Assembly (NCBI RefSeq): GCF_002775205.1 | Contig: NC_036456.1 | Coordinates: 10,133,463 to 10,197,462, forward strand | Direction of reading: 5' to 3' | Source of the DNA: Xiphophorus maculatus | Taxonomy: Eukaryota > Chordata > Actinopteri > Cyprinodontiformes > Poeciliidae | DNA: 64,000 nt | Shown here: positions 10,864 to 24,772 of the stretch, in pieces | Position numbering within the stretch: the stretch's first letter is position 1 | Layout of the letters: each line of letters begins with the position of its first letter | Program-made: the position numbers and the translations under genes | The notes under the pieces: generated by a model | The model's database searches: none | The model's input: only the letters and a program-made list of their open reading frames with translations | What the model was told of the DNA's origin: nothing

Positions 10864-12720
10864 ATCATCAGATACTGACTCAAATTTAGCATTTACGGTT
10901 GAGGCCAGCCTTAAAACTTTTGAGTCTAGTTTTGAGTGCTGTGCTGTCTGTCGCACTGCAAATGGCTGTTTTGCGGCATCGTCATAGCAACAGATGTCTT
11001 TTGGCGAGTCATTCCCGGCAGCGTCTCGTCCTCGTGCATCTTAAAAGAGCCACGCCTTCAGTTTTCCACAGAGTGTTATAGCTCGGCTGTGGCACTCTGC
11101 GGGTTTTATTTGCATCTTAAACAATTTTCCTGTCAGTTGTGGTGCGAACTCTGGTCGGTTTCAAACAGAAACCATCACTTTCCACTTCTCAAATGGAGTT
11201 TGAACACTGCTGACGGGCAATTCCAATCACTTGGATGTCTATTATTACATAAAACTGCAATTTGATAATCATTCCGCTTTCTCCACCCCTCTGAATCCAG
11301 CAACATTCATCAGCCAGAACCAAAAGGAAAAGTCTCACAAACTCACAGACTTTTTAGAAACGCATCAATTAAAAGCAAACAGATCGCAGATGATAGCAAC
11401 TTGCTGCTGTGAGTGCAGACCAAAACTGTATGTTATAAAAACCTTAGATCACGATCATTTTGGTTGTTTTTATTGTCATTATGACTTTAAAAAAAAAAAA
11501 AAACAAACAAACCCAACTGACTCACCATAAATACGGCACGTCTATATACTTAATTATTTTTTGTTGTCTGCTAAACCTTCTCGCTGAAGCTGTTGTGTTT
11601 GTTTCTTTCAAATACTACATTTAAAGAAATGAAGGAAAAACTAAATTCATGGTTGTCTCTGGTAATCTGCTCTATAATAAATAATATAATATTAGTTAAG
11701 TTGCAAAAAAAAAAAAGGCAACTTCCTTTACAATTATGTCTGTTAATTCAATTTAGCATTGGGTTAAAGACAGCTACATTAACCTTTAAACTCAGAAGTA
11801 TCATAACGCCTTAAATCTATATTTTAGGATATTTGAAGACACTCCTTTGAAGAATCTGAGGATCCTGAATGACTTTCCTCCCCCAGGAGACCCACAAGTC
11901 AGACTGCTTGGGTCTCTGGGGGAAGACTAAAGATGCTGTAAAGTGGATGAAAGGGAAATTTAAGCTCCAAACAAACAGTAAAACTAAATTACGGCCCACT
12001 CAGAGGGAAGTTGGAGGCAGACGGGGTTTGGATGTTGAACTCATTAGGAAAATTAAATGTGCGGTTATTGCTGCACGTAAGGTGATAGAAAAATCATCAG
12101 CCGTGTTATTATTTGTGCTGTGACATTTCAAACACTGCTGTTTGTGCTGCAGACGTCAAAGCGTCACAACATTGGGTGTACAGTGTCCATCAGCAGACAG
12201 ACAGCAAGGCAGAAATCAATACAAAAGTGCCTGAAGTCATTCTGCTGTTGTTCACTGATCCTGTATCATTCTAACCTGAGGGCACGCATTCATAAAGCTT
12301 TCAATGATTCATGCAGGAGTGCATGCAGCACTCCGTGCAAACGCAGCACGGCCTGAAACTAGAAGGAGTTGGAGTACAGCAGCGTTTTCTATTGCAGCTC
12401 CAGGACATAAACCCTGCAGATTGAGTGTTTCCTCCATTTTCCCCTCTTGTCTCAACACGCTCGGCAGACGTGCGAGCCTCAGGTTTCGCCTTACAGGTGA
12501 TCAGACTGTTTTTCTTCACTTGGCAGGGATATGTTGTGTTTTTTTTTTGTTAAAGACTGGGGCGTTCCCCTGTGACAGAGCATTTATCTTTTGGTTCTCT
12601 CAGCAACACTTGATTTTCCTTGTCGTTTATTTGCCCAAGTAAAGCCTCTCAGGGATGCATTAATGGGACAGAACGGTTGTAGGTCTGTGTGTGAGAGGTT
12701 GCAGCTCTTGAAGCGTGCCT
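10864..12720. other. Intergenic sequence, nothing recognised
   Basis: AT-rich DNA with poly-A runs near 11491 and 11706. Frames in both orientations are short and unconvincing. Confidence 0.5.
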
Positions 12721-12727
12721 CATATTT

Positions 12728-13430
12728 ACAGTCTTGCAAAAGTATCTACGCCACTTTAACTTGTTCCCACTTTCTCGCACAATACAACCAATGTACTTTA
12801 ACATGCTTTTGTGGCAAACAAGTAATTGCGAAATGGAAGGAAAATTGCAAGTTTTTCTAAATGTTCAAGAAATAAAAAACGTGGTTTGCATTTGTTTTTA
12901 GCTATGCTGAGTCAACACTCCTTAGCACCAGTTTTTTGGGGGGAATGTCCATCAGCTTAACACATTTAGAGACTTTAAAACGTTCCCGTTCTTCTTTTTA
13001 AACTTTACAAAATATTGTTTCATGTAATCAATTTAATTGTACTTCTTTTGAGTTCGCTAACAGTCTTCATACAGTTTTGTAGCTTTCTCTTCTCGCTAGC
13101 TCTGACCAGATTCCTGTCCATCCTGAAGAAATGCATTCCAACACCATGATGCTGCCGCCACCATGTTTCACCATACGGATGGTGTGTTCAGGGTGAGGTG
13201 CGCTTGTTACTTTACTGCCACATGCAGCACTCTGCATGTAGGACAAAAAGAATAAACTTGCTTTCATCCTATCTGTCTGATATGTGGAAACCTGCAGACA
13301 AGAATTGTTTTGTCCTTCTTTCAAAATTCTAACAATATTTCTGCTGTTCCTTAAGGGTCAAATTTGTGAAGTGCACAACAAATGCCTGTCCTGTCAACAC
13401 GTTGTTGAATAAAATTCAATATTGTGCTGA
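12728..13430 (-). mobile_element. Tc1-like transposon remnant, antisense orientation
   Basis: The left end has CAGTCTTGCAAAAGTATCTA, the terminal-repeat motif shared with 20486-20758 and 29553. Then come segments such as AATTGCGAAATGGAAGGAAA, and at about 13100-13230 the antisense transposase, which reads on the minus strand as V-K-H-G-G-G-S-I-M-V-L-E-C-I-S-S-G-W-T-G. The frame is broken elsewhere. It is the same broad family as 8081-8745 and 17640-17860. Confidence 0.65.
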
Positions 13431-15267
<1,837 letters not shown>

Positions 15268-15460
15268 TGGTTTAACAGTAACGAAAACGACTCATTTTGA
15301 TCTTATTTTGAAATCTTCCCCCCTACATCCGGTTCGTTCCTCTAACCTCTCTAAGCTGCGCCATCTTGACCAGCAGGAACAAACAGGTACTCTACATCAG
15401 GAGCGGCTCACCGCGGTCGAACAGCCGTTGACCTTCCGTCCTCCAACTCGCCGTGGAAAC

Positions 15461-18400
15461 ATGGCTCTGAGCCGCCTGGAAAAGGCTCAGGCGTGGCTCT
15501 TCAGGGCTGTCACGTCCTTCTTCTTCGTGATTTTCCAGCTCCTCTCCAGCCCCGCTGCCTCCGCGAGGAAGTTGCCGCCCGTCAGCAACCCGCTGCTGCT
15601 CCAGTCAGCGACGCAGCTCGCCAAGAAGATCCGGAGGAAAGAGGTGTGCGCCCAGCTTAGCCAGGCCGGACATCAGTTTATTTATCCCTCCGTCTTTACA
15701 GAAATGTTGCAAAGCTAGCATCAACCTGGCCTCATTTATATTTATCTTTCTTTATTACCTCGGGAATGAGCTCAACGGTTATAGAACCGTAACGTTTTAC
15801 TGCAATTAAAGCGGCAGTGCTGCGACTTGAACAGGCGAAGTAGTTGAGGTGACACCACAGCACCTGTTGAATAACAACACACCTCTGCTACTGTTTGCTC
15901 AGTAGAAACAGACTCCTGTGTAATTCAACGATTCTGTTGAGTCACAAGAGAAATAGGATTAGTTTGTCTTCAATGACAAAGAGCATTGAGGTGTTGCTTT
16001 CTGTTGTTTGTAAACTACAGGTCATTTTTACACCCAGAGGCCAGGTAATACTGGTTGTAGGTCATCAAAACGGGGAAACAGGGATGTAAATTCCTAAATA
16101 ATGAAGCCATAAGCTTGACGCTCTCCGTCTTTCCCATTCGGTCCACTTGATGACGAAAACGACAAAACAAAAAAAAAAGGACTGGATCCTCTTAATATAG
16201 TTTAATGGTTTACTTCAGAAATAATAATAAAAACGGTACAAAGGTTACATTTCCACGAAAAATAAAGAGAAACGACAATTTAAAAGGAAAGAGAGAGTGA
16301 GGTCAAAAAACTGTGTGGCTCCACTCCAGCTGCTCAACTGACTCTGGCTAGCCACACCCTAAAATCCTTAATTCCAATTAGATATGCAAATTTTCAAGAC
16401 GCAAGTGTAGTCAAATATAGTAAATTACTATGCAATAGACTTAACTAGTTATCATTTTTATCCAAATAAACAAATTATAATAAGAAATATGAACATAGCT
16501 TAACCTAAAGTCTGAATGAACAAAAACTGAATTTAGGCTTCTACAAGGGAATATTACCCAGACGTTAGAGGGTTACATGTTTATAACCTAAATATTTGTA
16601 GCTCAAACTGCAACACTGAACTGTTTTAAAAATATGATTTAAAAACTCAGAACTTTTTTTTTTCTCTTTACTTCCATCCATGTCCTGTTCCTTATGTGTC
16701 CTTGACTTCACACAAACTCTTCAATGGTCTAAATGTTGTGTATCTGCAGGTATCCAGTGTGGAGGTGGTGCAGGCTTACATCGACAGGATCCAGGAAGTT
16801 AACCCTTTTGTGAATGCTGTTGTAAAAGACAGGTGAGAAAGAAGCACATTATCAAACACTTTGTTGTTATGTGCACTCCTGATGTTAGACTGAATATTGT
16901 GGCTATAGCTGAGCGATATGAGCCTGGGATCTTATCGTGATATTTTGTGGTGCTATTGTGATAACAATAAAAAAGTGATGATAAAAACGACTTATTTCTT
17001 CTCCTTTAGGTCTCTATGTGACTGTATGGCACTGCATTCATAGTACCAAAAACACAAATACTGTTCATAACATTTCTATTTAAAACTCTGACTTAAAGAA
17101 GTGTGATTTATATCACTAACATGCACACATTTAATAATTATTTTTGAATTTACTGATATTTGGTGATGTTCTCTTTTTAAACAAGCAGTGGAGAAGATGG
17201 TAAGAATAACGTTTCTGATGATGCTGCAAGGTTTCCCCCAGAAAAGTTGCAAAGCCCGGCGGTTGGGTGTTAGGGCGGTCATATACATCACCTGTCATGT
17301 TTCTGAGTTAAAATTGTTTTAAAGTTGACAGGAAATTTGAAAACATCACCTGATATTCATGTGAAGATTGACACCTGAACACCATCTATAAAGTCTTAAA
17401 ACATGCAAACATTTTAAAAAGACTTCAATAAATAAGTAATGCTTAGCCTGGTGGGGGCACAAGTAATAGGCTCATAATGCACTGAGGGAAACCCTGATGC
17501 TGTCAGTTTTTTTTATTTTTATTGAACATCATTAATGGAAATTTATGGAGAACATGAAAATCAAAATTCTTATAAAAACATTTGCATGACGAATGCTAAA
17601 CGATAGTTGTGACTCTCTGTGTCTTTTCCAGTTAAATAACTTTCGTTTTGTCATTTAATTAATGGTGCTGCGCATTTATTTCAAACATTTTTGTCACATT
17701 ACACCTGCAAACCTATGTAGGATATTAATGTAATTATCTCCATCAACTCTGAGCAGCTCATTCGCTCCCTTTTGAGGGAAAACATCAACACAGTATGATG
17801 CCGCCACCACCATGTTTCACCATGGGGATGGTGTGTTCAAGGGGTTGTGTATTTTGCCTGTAGAGGGACATTATTTACATATTGGACTAGAAAAGGAGCT
17901 GGGTACAAATTCAGGCCACACTTTTCAGATTTCTATTGGTTTAAAACAAACTCGTGTACAGTATTTTTACGCTGGCCGCTCACTAAATTTCAACAATTAT
18001 ACATTGAAATTCTTGTCAGTCAAAAGGTTCCATGTATAATCAATAAAGCCAAACTTACCACCTTAACATGAATCACATGAAGACATTAGCTTGTTTCCCT
18101 TCAGGTTCGCGGCTGCCCTCCAGGAGGCGGCCCAGGTTGATAAGCTCATAGAGGAGGAGACGGGAGGAGAAGACGTTCTGGAGGACAGACTTCCTCTTCT
18201 GGGCGTCCCACTGTCCGTCAAGGAGTCCTACTCCCTGCAGGGTAAATTCTCCGCTTAACATCCACACCCACATTCCTGCGACATGATTCAGCTGCTTCTG
18301 ACCAACCAGGCAGTGTTTTTTTTGTTTGCTTTTTGTTCCCTCCCACAGGCATGCCCTTATCCACAGGGTTGGTATCCAGACGGGGGGTCGTTGCCTCCGT

Positions 18401-21400
18401 CGACGCTCCCCCTGTGGCGCTGCTAAAGAGAGCCGGCGCCGTCCCTCTGGGCGTCACCAACACCAGCGAGCTGTGCATGTGGCTGGAGTCCCACAACCAC
18501 CTGTACGGGATGACGTGCAACCCGTACGACCTGGAGAGGATAGCGGGAGGGAGCTCAGGTCCTTAAAAGAGAAGCTCGTTTCATCCTGTCGTCAGGTCGC
18601 CACTTCCTCTGCTCCCAGGAATGATTTCATCACATGTGGAGCGTCCTCTGTCTTTGTGTCCTCAGGAGGGGAGGGCAGCATTCTGGGAGCAGCAGGAGCG
18701 GTCATCGGCGTGGGCTCAGACATCGGCGGCAGCATCCGCATCCCTTGTTTCTTCAATGGTGTATTCGGCCACAAAACCACTCCAGGTAAAAGAAGCTGCC
18801 TGATGCATTTTATATTCCTAAATCCTCCCTTTATTTGGATTTCCAAATAAGAATGTGTGTTAAAAAGACTCAAACCTGTTGGGATTTATCACCTGAATTA
18901 GCGACTGTGTCGCTCAAAGATGTATTGGAATTGACCGGTGCAGTTTTTTAGTACGTTTTGCTAAAAAACTGTTTTACTTTTCATCTGTGGACTCATCTAT
19001 CTTTGGATATAATGCAATAATAAAAAAATAAAAAAAATCTGATTTTAATAGATTTTTTTCTTACTTTTCTAAAATAAAAAATACAAGTGATTGAAAATAT
19101 TTTCAAAAAGTGACTTTTGTTTCAGTCATCCCTTCTATGAGTTGTATAATTGAGTTATTACGGCCAGGCTACGATAATTGTTGTTTAATTACAAGAATAT
19201 AGTCATAATATTAGCAGAATAAAGACACAATTTTAACTACAAAAACATTGTTTCAACAAAGAAAAAGCTTAGAGTTATCAGGAGGTGGAGCTACCAGCTC
19301 AGTCAGTGTGGTTCCTTCTTTGAAATAGACTCAGTTGTTTGCACAATCGTTTCGAAGTTCCTCTACCGTAAAACCTGGACCCCTAATTTTTCTGATTTTT
19401 CTGCAAAGGCAGGAAATCTTTAGGCCTGAAAAGGGTGAAACGGTGTGTGCTTCTGGGGGAGCTCAGAGTTGTTGGTGGTGTGTTTCAGGTGTGGTGTCCT
19501 GTGAGAACCAGTACCCTCCCACCTCTGGCACACAGCACGAGTACCTCAGCTCTGGGCCCATGTGCCGCTACGCTGAAGACCTGCTGCCCTTGCTCAAGAT
19601 CATGGCAGGACCCAACGCTCACAAGTAAGACATCTGCAACATCACTTAACTCTATTTTTTTTTTTTCTTTTAACCTGTGTGTGTGTTAGTGTGAAACATA
19701 AATGAGTATTAGGACGACATTTCTTCATTTACTGCTGCCTGTAACGTCACATAGGAAGAATTATGTTGGGCTAAATTCAACTGTGAGTCAGGATGTGACC
19801 CTAATCACAGTGTGGGGATGTGTCCTCACAGGGTATAAATTATAACATTTTATTACTGTGTGTATATTCAAATTATTGCAGTCAGAAGTTAATGCATTTG
19901 GATAATTATTACAGGTATCAGCTTTCCTTATACAAACCCCACACACAGCTGCCTCTGCCTTGGATGTTTCTGTTCATTATCTCTGCAAATGTTGTGCAAA
20001 CTGCTGCTGGAGTTAAACTCGTTTATCTTTCTGTTTTTCCACTGATTAGATAAGGTAGGAAGACCTGCAACACTTAGAGCTGGAGAGGAAAAAAGAACCG
20101 CTCTTAATGTTTGATACAGCTCTGGAAAAAATTAAGAGACCACTTTATTTGATCAGTTTCTCTGATTTTACTTTTTATAGGTTCATGTTTGGGTAAAGTG
20201 CACATTGTTCTTTTATTCTATGAACTGCTGACAACATGTCTTGGAAGTTTCAAGCAAAAACTAATGTGTTGTTATTTCAAAATAACGAAACAGATGCAGT
20301 GCTTTCAGAGCTCAAATAATGCAAAGAAAACAAGTTCATGCACCTTTAGAAACAACAAAACTAATGTTTTCACTCAGGAAGTGTTCAGAAATCAATATTT
20401 GGTGGAATAACCACAAGCTTTTCAGTGGGGTTCAGTTCAGTCGGCTCTTGTTTTTTTTTTTCCAGAGCTGAATGTTTTAGTCACACAGTGTCTTGCAAAA
20501 GTATCAACACCCTCTGAACTTGTTTCTGTGATTTTGTCATGTTACAATCACAAGTTTTTATATTTTTTTAATAGATGGGTTTCGGTGTTTGGGGGGGCGT
20601 GACCAAGTCTTATAAACAAAATTGCCATTTTGATTTATCATGCAATTGATTGATTATTCTGACAGGCTTATTGGTCTATTATATGAAACCCCAACAAAAT
20701 AAATTTCGATGTTTGCATAAATGTGACAAAAGGTGTGAAAACGTTTGCCATGCACTCTATTCTTTCACATAAAAAAAAGCGAGAGTCACTCTTTTTACAG
20801 TGACTCAGCTCAACTTAGTTTAGCTCCGGAGCTAACAAGCAGACGCTCCCGGATCCTTGAGGTGTTACTCAATCAGTGGTTTTCTTTTTTTGTTTTGTTT
20901 TTATCACCGCTCTAATCAGCTTGCATGTGTCCGATCAGGCTGTCCTTAAACGCAGATGTGGACCTGAAGAAGCTGCGGTTCTTCTCCATCCCTCACGACG
21001 GCGGCTCACTCTACACGTACCCCGTCAGCAAGGAGCTGCTGGACGCTCAGGAGAAGGTTGTGCGCAAAGACAAAAAAACAAAATAAAACACCTACAGATA
21101 AGCAGCACACACACCAAAAGCCGGAGAAGTTTCTCTCTGATTTCTAGATGTGACGGTCTGCAGGTGGTGAAGCGTCTGGAGGCTGACCTCGGGGTCAAAG
21201 TGCAGGAGGTGTGCTTTCCTGAGCTGCGCTACGGCTTCCAGATCTGGGACACATACATGGGTCTGCCTGATGAAGAAGGCAAGGTATGAACATCTGATGG
21301 AGCAGAAGTCCTAAAATAAACTCACCAAACACTCCCAGCTGCTCTGATCGCATGGAAATCACTTTAAAATATTTCTGCTAAGTGGGACTCTTTAAAACAA

Positions 21401-24400
21401 GCTTGTAAAATGGATTTGTAGGATTTAATTGCTTTTTAAGCTTCACTAAACACTTAAACACTGAATTTAAAGAAGGATAAACGGTTGTGAATTTTACAGT
21501 AACCCAAAAAAATGACCTATCACATGCTTCAGTGCCTGTTTTGATAGTTATAGTTAAAGACAATTTCTTATTTTTTTAATCTGACTTTTAGTTGTTGAGG
21601 TCTTCGTTCAAGTTCTTTTGTCCAGCTTAATACAAGCGTACTTTTTCCTGAACTGGTTTCTGAGTTAGTGAATCGGTAAGGAACGTTCTGCACTGCGCTG
21701 TGAGCCGGATCAATCCTTCAGTTGTTCATGTTTACAGTGAAGAGAAGCAAGTCATAGAAATGTTTGGCTTATTTAAACTAATGTATAGATACAGATTGAA
21801 CTTGTCAGTATGAAAGAGAAATAAACATAAGGACACATAAATACTTTGCGGATAGAGAGAAGGAAAAAGTTTTTATGTAAATATAGAGAAACTTTCAGCG
21901 GCAGTAGAGTTTTAAGAGATGGAGCAAAAGAAAAGGAAATAGAATATGAAAATGTATTTTCCAACTTTTTCGTCCATCCATCTTTGTAAATGGAGAGTAC
22001 TGGATGTGGAGATGAACAACGAGTAGCATCCCTGTTTACCTAAAACTGTTTTTAACTTTAGAACTGAGTCCACCATGAGGATGTTCAGCTGCCCGTGTAT
22101 GAATTTGTCACAAATATCATATGAAGGTTTATGTTTCAGAGCGTATGAAAGCTGAAGGATTTAGCCCCAGCACCTATTGTAGTCTGCAGCCCAGAAATGT
22201 AGCTAATCTGTTTAGCTGCCGGCAGACTGCATACCACAGCTGAACCTTGACTCCTTTCAACATCGCCGCGTCGACCAAACGTCCTACACCAATCACCGCT
22301 TCAACCGAATCTCATCCTGCCGTTTCAGTTTAACTTATTTAATGCAACTGAACGGAGTTGAGTCTTCACTATCCAAACAGATTTTCCTTCTCTGTGGAGT
22401 TCACAGTCCATCTGATAATCTGATAAGTTATTGTTAAGTCCATACTTTAACTCATTTACAACTTCGCTGTTTGCAGCACATAAGGCGGCATCTTATTGGT
22501 TCCCTTTGTGAGTTTAAAGTGTGTGTTTTAAGAGCAACATTAAAATCTACATGGGATTTTGAGGGATTCAATTATTGCTCTGGGTATTAAAAATAAAGAA
22601 AAAGTATTATTTTATTCCAGCAGAGAAACCCAGTGATATTTAAAAGAAAGCAGTTGTTTATTGTGAAACGTATTGTTTTCAACGAGGGTTTTGTAGAACT
22701 CAAGAGCTAAGGAAATATAAAAGCAAATCTCCGCTATGATTTTGAAAACACGAGCAAATGTTTTCCTCCTCCAGCCTCCTCTGGCCTTTGCGGAGCTGAT
22801 GGGGGAGCCGGGTCGACCGGCGTGGGCGTTCTGGGAGCTGCTGAAACGGATGGTGGGAAAATCCGAGCACACCATGCCTGCTATCTGTAAGAAGAGGACA
22901 GATAGAAGCCCTGGCACTCATTCACATCGCTGTTATCAAAGCTCATGAGAAATGTGTGCATTGTGCAATCGGTTATAGTCCTGGCCCTCTTCGAGAAGAC
23001 CCACCTGTCCAAGCCATCGCCTTTCATCATCCAGCAGAAGGAGGCGCTGCAGAAGAAGATGGAAGAGCTGCTGGGCACCGACGGGGTGTTGCTTTACCCG
23101 CCTCACCCCCGAGTGGCACCCAAGCACCACCACCCGCTCTTCAGACCCTTTGACTTCACCTACACAGGTTGGTGATCAAGGCGATCCCTCAGAATCGACC
23201 AGTGCCGATTTAAGGTTTGGTTGTAGCAGATAAAGCTAACGCTGCTGTCTCTGTGTTATCTTAAATACACGTCACCTGGGGTCTAAATGTGAGGAAATGT
23301 CTTGTTGTCTTTTCAAAGTATGTGTCAGGCTTAATGTACAGCTGCCGTGTATTGAGTGTGTGTGTTGGGATTAAGGGTGTAAAGTTCAGCCGGTCAGGAT
23401 AGAACACATTACTTTTGCTCAGATGCTTTATTCTTCTTGTTTTTAAGGATCAAATGACAGTGAAGAGCTTAGAAGTTTAATTTAGAAAGAAATGATTATC
23501 GTCTGTATTAATCAGAAAGTTGGGCAGAATGTCCCCAGCAGCAAATGGTACTGAGTGAATCTTCATCAGTGCAGACTGAGCCTCTGCAGAGCTTAGCAGG
23601 AGATACTGTAATGTTATTATTGGGTCATTTAACACATATGTGGAATTAGGTTCGTCACAATAACAAATTTTGCTGGACAATAAATTGTCCCAGTAATTAT
23701 TGTGATAAATGGTAATTTCGATTCCATTTTCAAGTAATGCATTGATAATGGCATAATAATGCGACCAATGAATGTTAATTTTTTAGAGAGCAATTAACAC
23801 TGTAACTGGAATATTTTTTAAATATCTAAAATAGTTCACAACAACCAAAACCAATAAATAAAACAGAAAAAGCCCCCCACTTACAAACAAAACCATAAAT
23901 AAAATGGATTATGTCTCTGTACACAAAATTGCCCTTCAAGAAATACTATGTGAATGGAAATAATCAAGCTCGTGTTAATTTATCATGCGATTAATTGCTT
24001 ATTGTGACAGGAATTCACAATAGTGGAGTCTATGTCTCAAAGTTGTAACTCATTTTATCAAAAAAAAAGGACGACAGTCGTTTGATTAAATGGTACAACT
24101 GAGTCAAATACAATATAATTTTAAAATTTGCTTGAAAAACATAAATTTCTGTATTCTTACTTCAATGCTGTTTTTACAACAATAGTTTTTGTAAGAAAAT
24201 CACTTATTTTTGTGCTCCTCATGAATTTTTTAACACCATTCCACTTCTCGTAAAAAAAACTGCATCCAAGAACTTCTTACTGAATTCTAAGGTTTGAGTG
24301 CTGGTGCAAACTATTGAATACTTGCACAATGCTCAGTAGTAATTAGCAGCCAATCAGATCCAGATATTCCTATAAACATTGGCCACTCCTTTCTACACAA

Positions 24401-24772
24401 AGACAATAAAGTCACAGTTTACAGCTGCAGGTCACTTCCTGATAGGTAAATGTTGCAACGAGCTTTGCATGCTTAAAGTTTGGGTGAAGTTCAAAGCTGT
24501 TAATGTCATCAGCAAAACTCTGTAAGGATCTGGCCACTTTTTTTCCATTTAAAACACGTAACCCATTCATCGTTATGTCTGACTGTCCATCTCCAGGTAT
24601 CCTGAACATCCTCGGGCTGCCGGTTACCCAGTGTCCTCTGGGGCTTGGTGAGGAGGGTCTTCCTCTGGGCGTGCAGGTCGTGGCCGGGAAGCTGCAGGAC
24701 CACCTAACCCTGGCTGTGGCCCTCTACCTGGAGAAGACCTTCGGAGGATGGAGGGACCCCGGAGGGAAGTGA
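15461..24772 (+). CDS. faah2: Fatty-acid amide hydrolase 2, 11 exons, complete
   Basis: This is an amidase-signature serine hydrolase that cleaves fatty-acid primary amides and N-acylethanolamines such as anandamide and oleamide. Coding exons: 15461-15643, 16750-16832, 18105-18241, 18349-18558, 18666-18785, 19489-19624, 20939-21056, 21164-21283, 22775-22886, 22979-23167 and 24597-24772. They sum to 1584 bases (527 aa plus TGA), close to the 532 aa of human FAAH2, and every junction keeps frame. Residues about 12-32 form a hydrophobic N-terminal anchor. The catalytic lysine is K128 (VPLSVKESY). The two serines are S203 (GGSSGGEG) and S227 (SDIGGSIR), with the same spacing as K142/S217/S241 of rodent FAAH. 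The C-terminus (LPVTQCPLG, VQVVAG, LEKTFGGW) also fits the family. Donors after exon 4 (GTCCTT) and exon 7 (GTTGTG) and the acceptor of exon 10 are weak. Which teleost copy (a or b) is unknown. Confidence 0.96.
17227..17496. mobile_element. Short non-autonomous inverted-repeat element, copy 2
   Basis: It begins CAAGGTTTCCCCC and ends GAGGGAAACCCTG, and is the reverse complement of the element at 54-320. ATGCTG flanks both ends (17221-17226 and 17497-17502), a short direct repeat. Depending on where the ends are drawn it could extend to 8 bases, as expected for hAT insertion. It is non-coding. Confidence 0.72.
17640..17860 (-). mobile_element. Tc1-like transposon remnant, antisense
   Basis: ATCAACTCTGAGCAGCTC, then GATGCCGCCACCACCATG and TTCACCATGGGGATGGTG, are the antisense of the Tc1 transposase stretch containing V-K-H-G-G-G. 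This is the same part of the element as at 13100-13230. Only a short, broken piece remains. Confidence 0.6.
20117..20470. mobile_element. Non-autonomous element with CAGCTCTGGAAAAA ends
   Basis: The left end CAGCTCTGGAAAAAATTAAG is matched in inverted form at the right end by TTTTTTTTCCAGAGCTG. I recognise this terminal sequence from a common teleost repeat. The interior (354 bp overall) is non-coding. It lies in faah2 intron 6. Confidence 0.65.
20486..20758. mobile_element. Tc1-type MITE-like element in faah2 intron 6
   Basis: The left end CAGTGTCTTGCAAAAGTATC faces the right end ACGTTTGCCATGCACTCT, giving imperfect inverted ends of the kind seen on fish Tc1 elements. The left interior (TTGTCATGTTACAATCACAA) also belongs to that family. 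The interior at about 20617-20672 carries part of another AT-rich repeat. It follows the 20117-20470 element after 15 bases. Confidence 0.6.
23653..24011. repeat. AT-rich interspersed repeat with GTCACAATAA ends, copy 1
   Basis: Starts GTCACAATAACAAATTTTGC and ends with the inverse, TTATTGTGACAGG. A second copy with the same internal order, including AAAATTG(T/C)CCTTCAAGAAAT, lies at 31905-32201, with fragments at 16925-16990, 20617-20672 and about 39020-39110. It is non-coding and lies in faah2 intron 10. It is probably a non-autonomous DNA element. Confidence 0.65.

Larger units (their letters stand above)
16833..18104 (+). other. faah2 intron 2, filled with repeats
   Basis: This intron contains the reversed inverted-repeat element (17227-17496) and an antisense Tc1 remnant (17640-17860). 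Near 16925-16990 it also carries a fragment of the AT-rich ATTGTGATAA family seen complete at 23653-24011. Confidence 0.6.
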
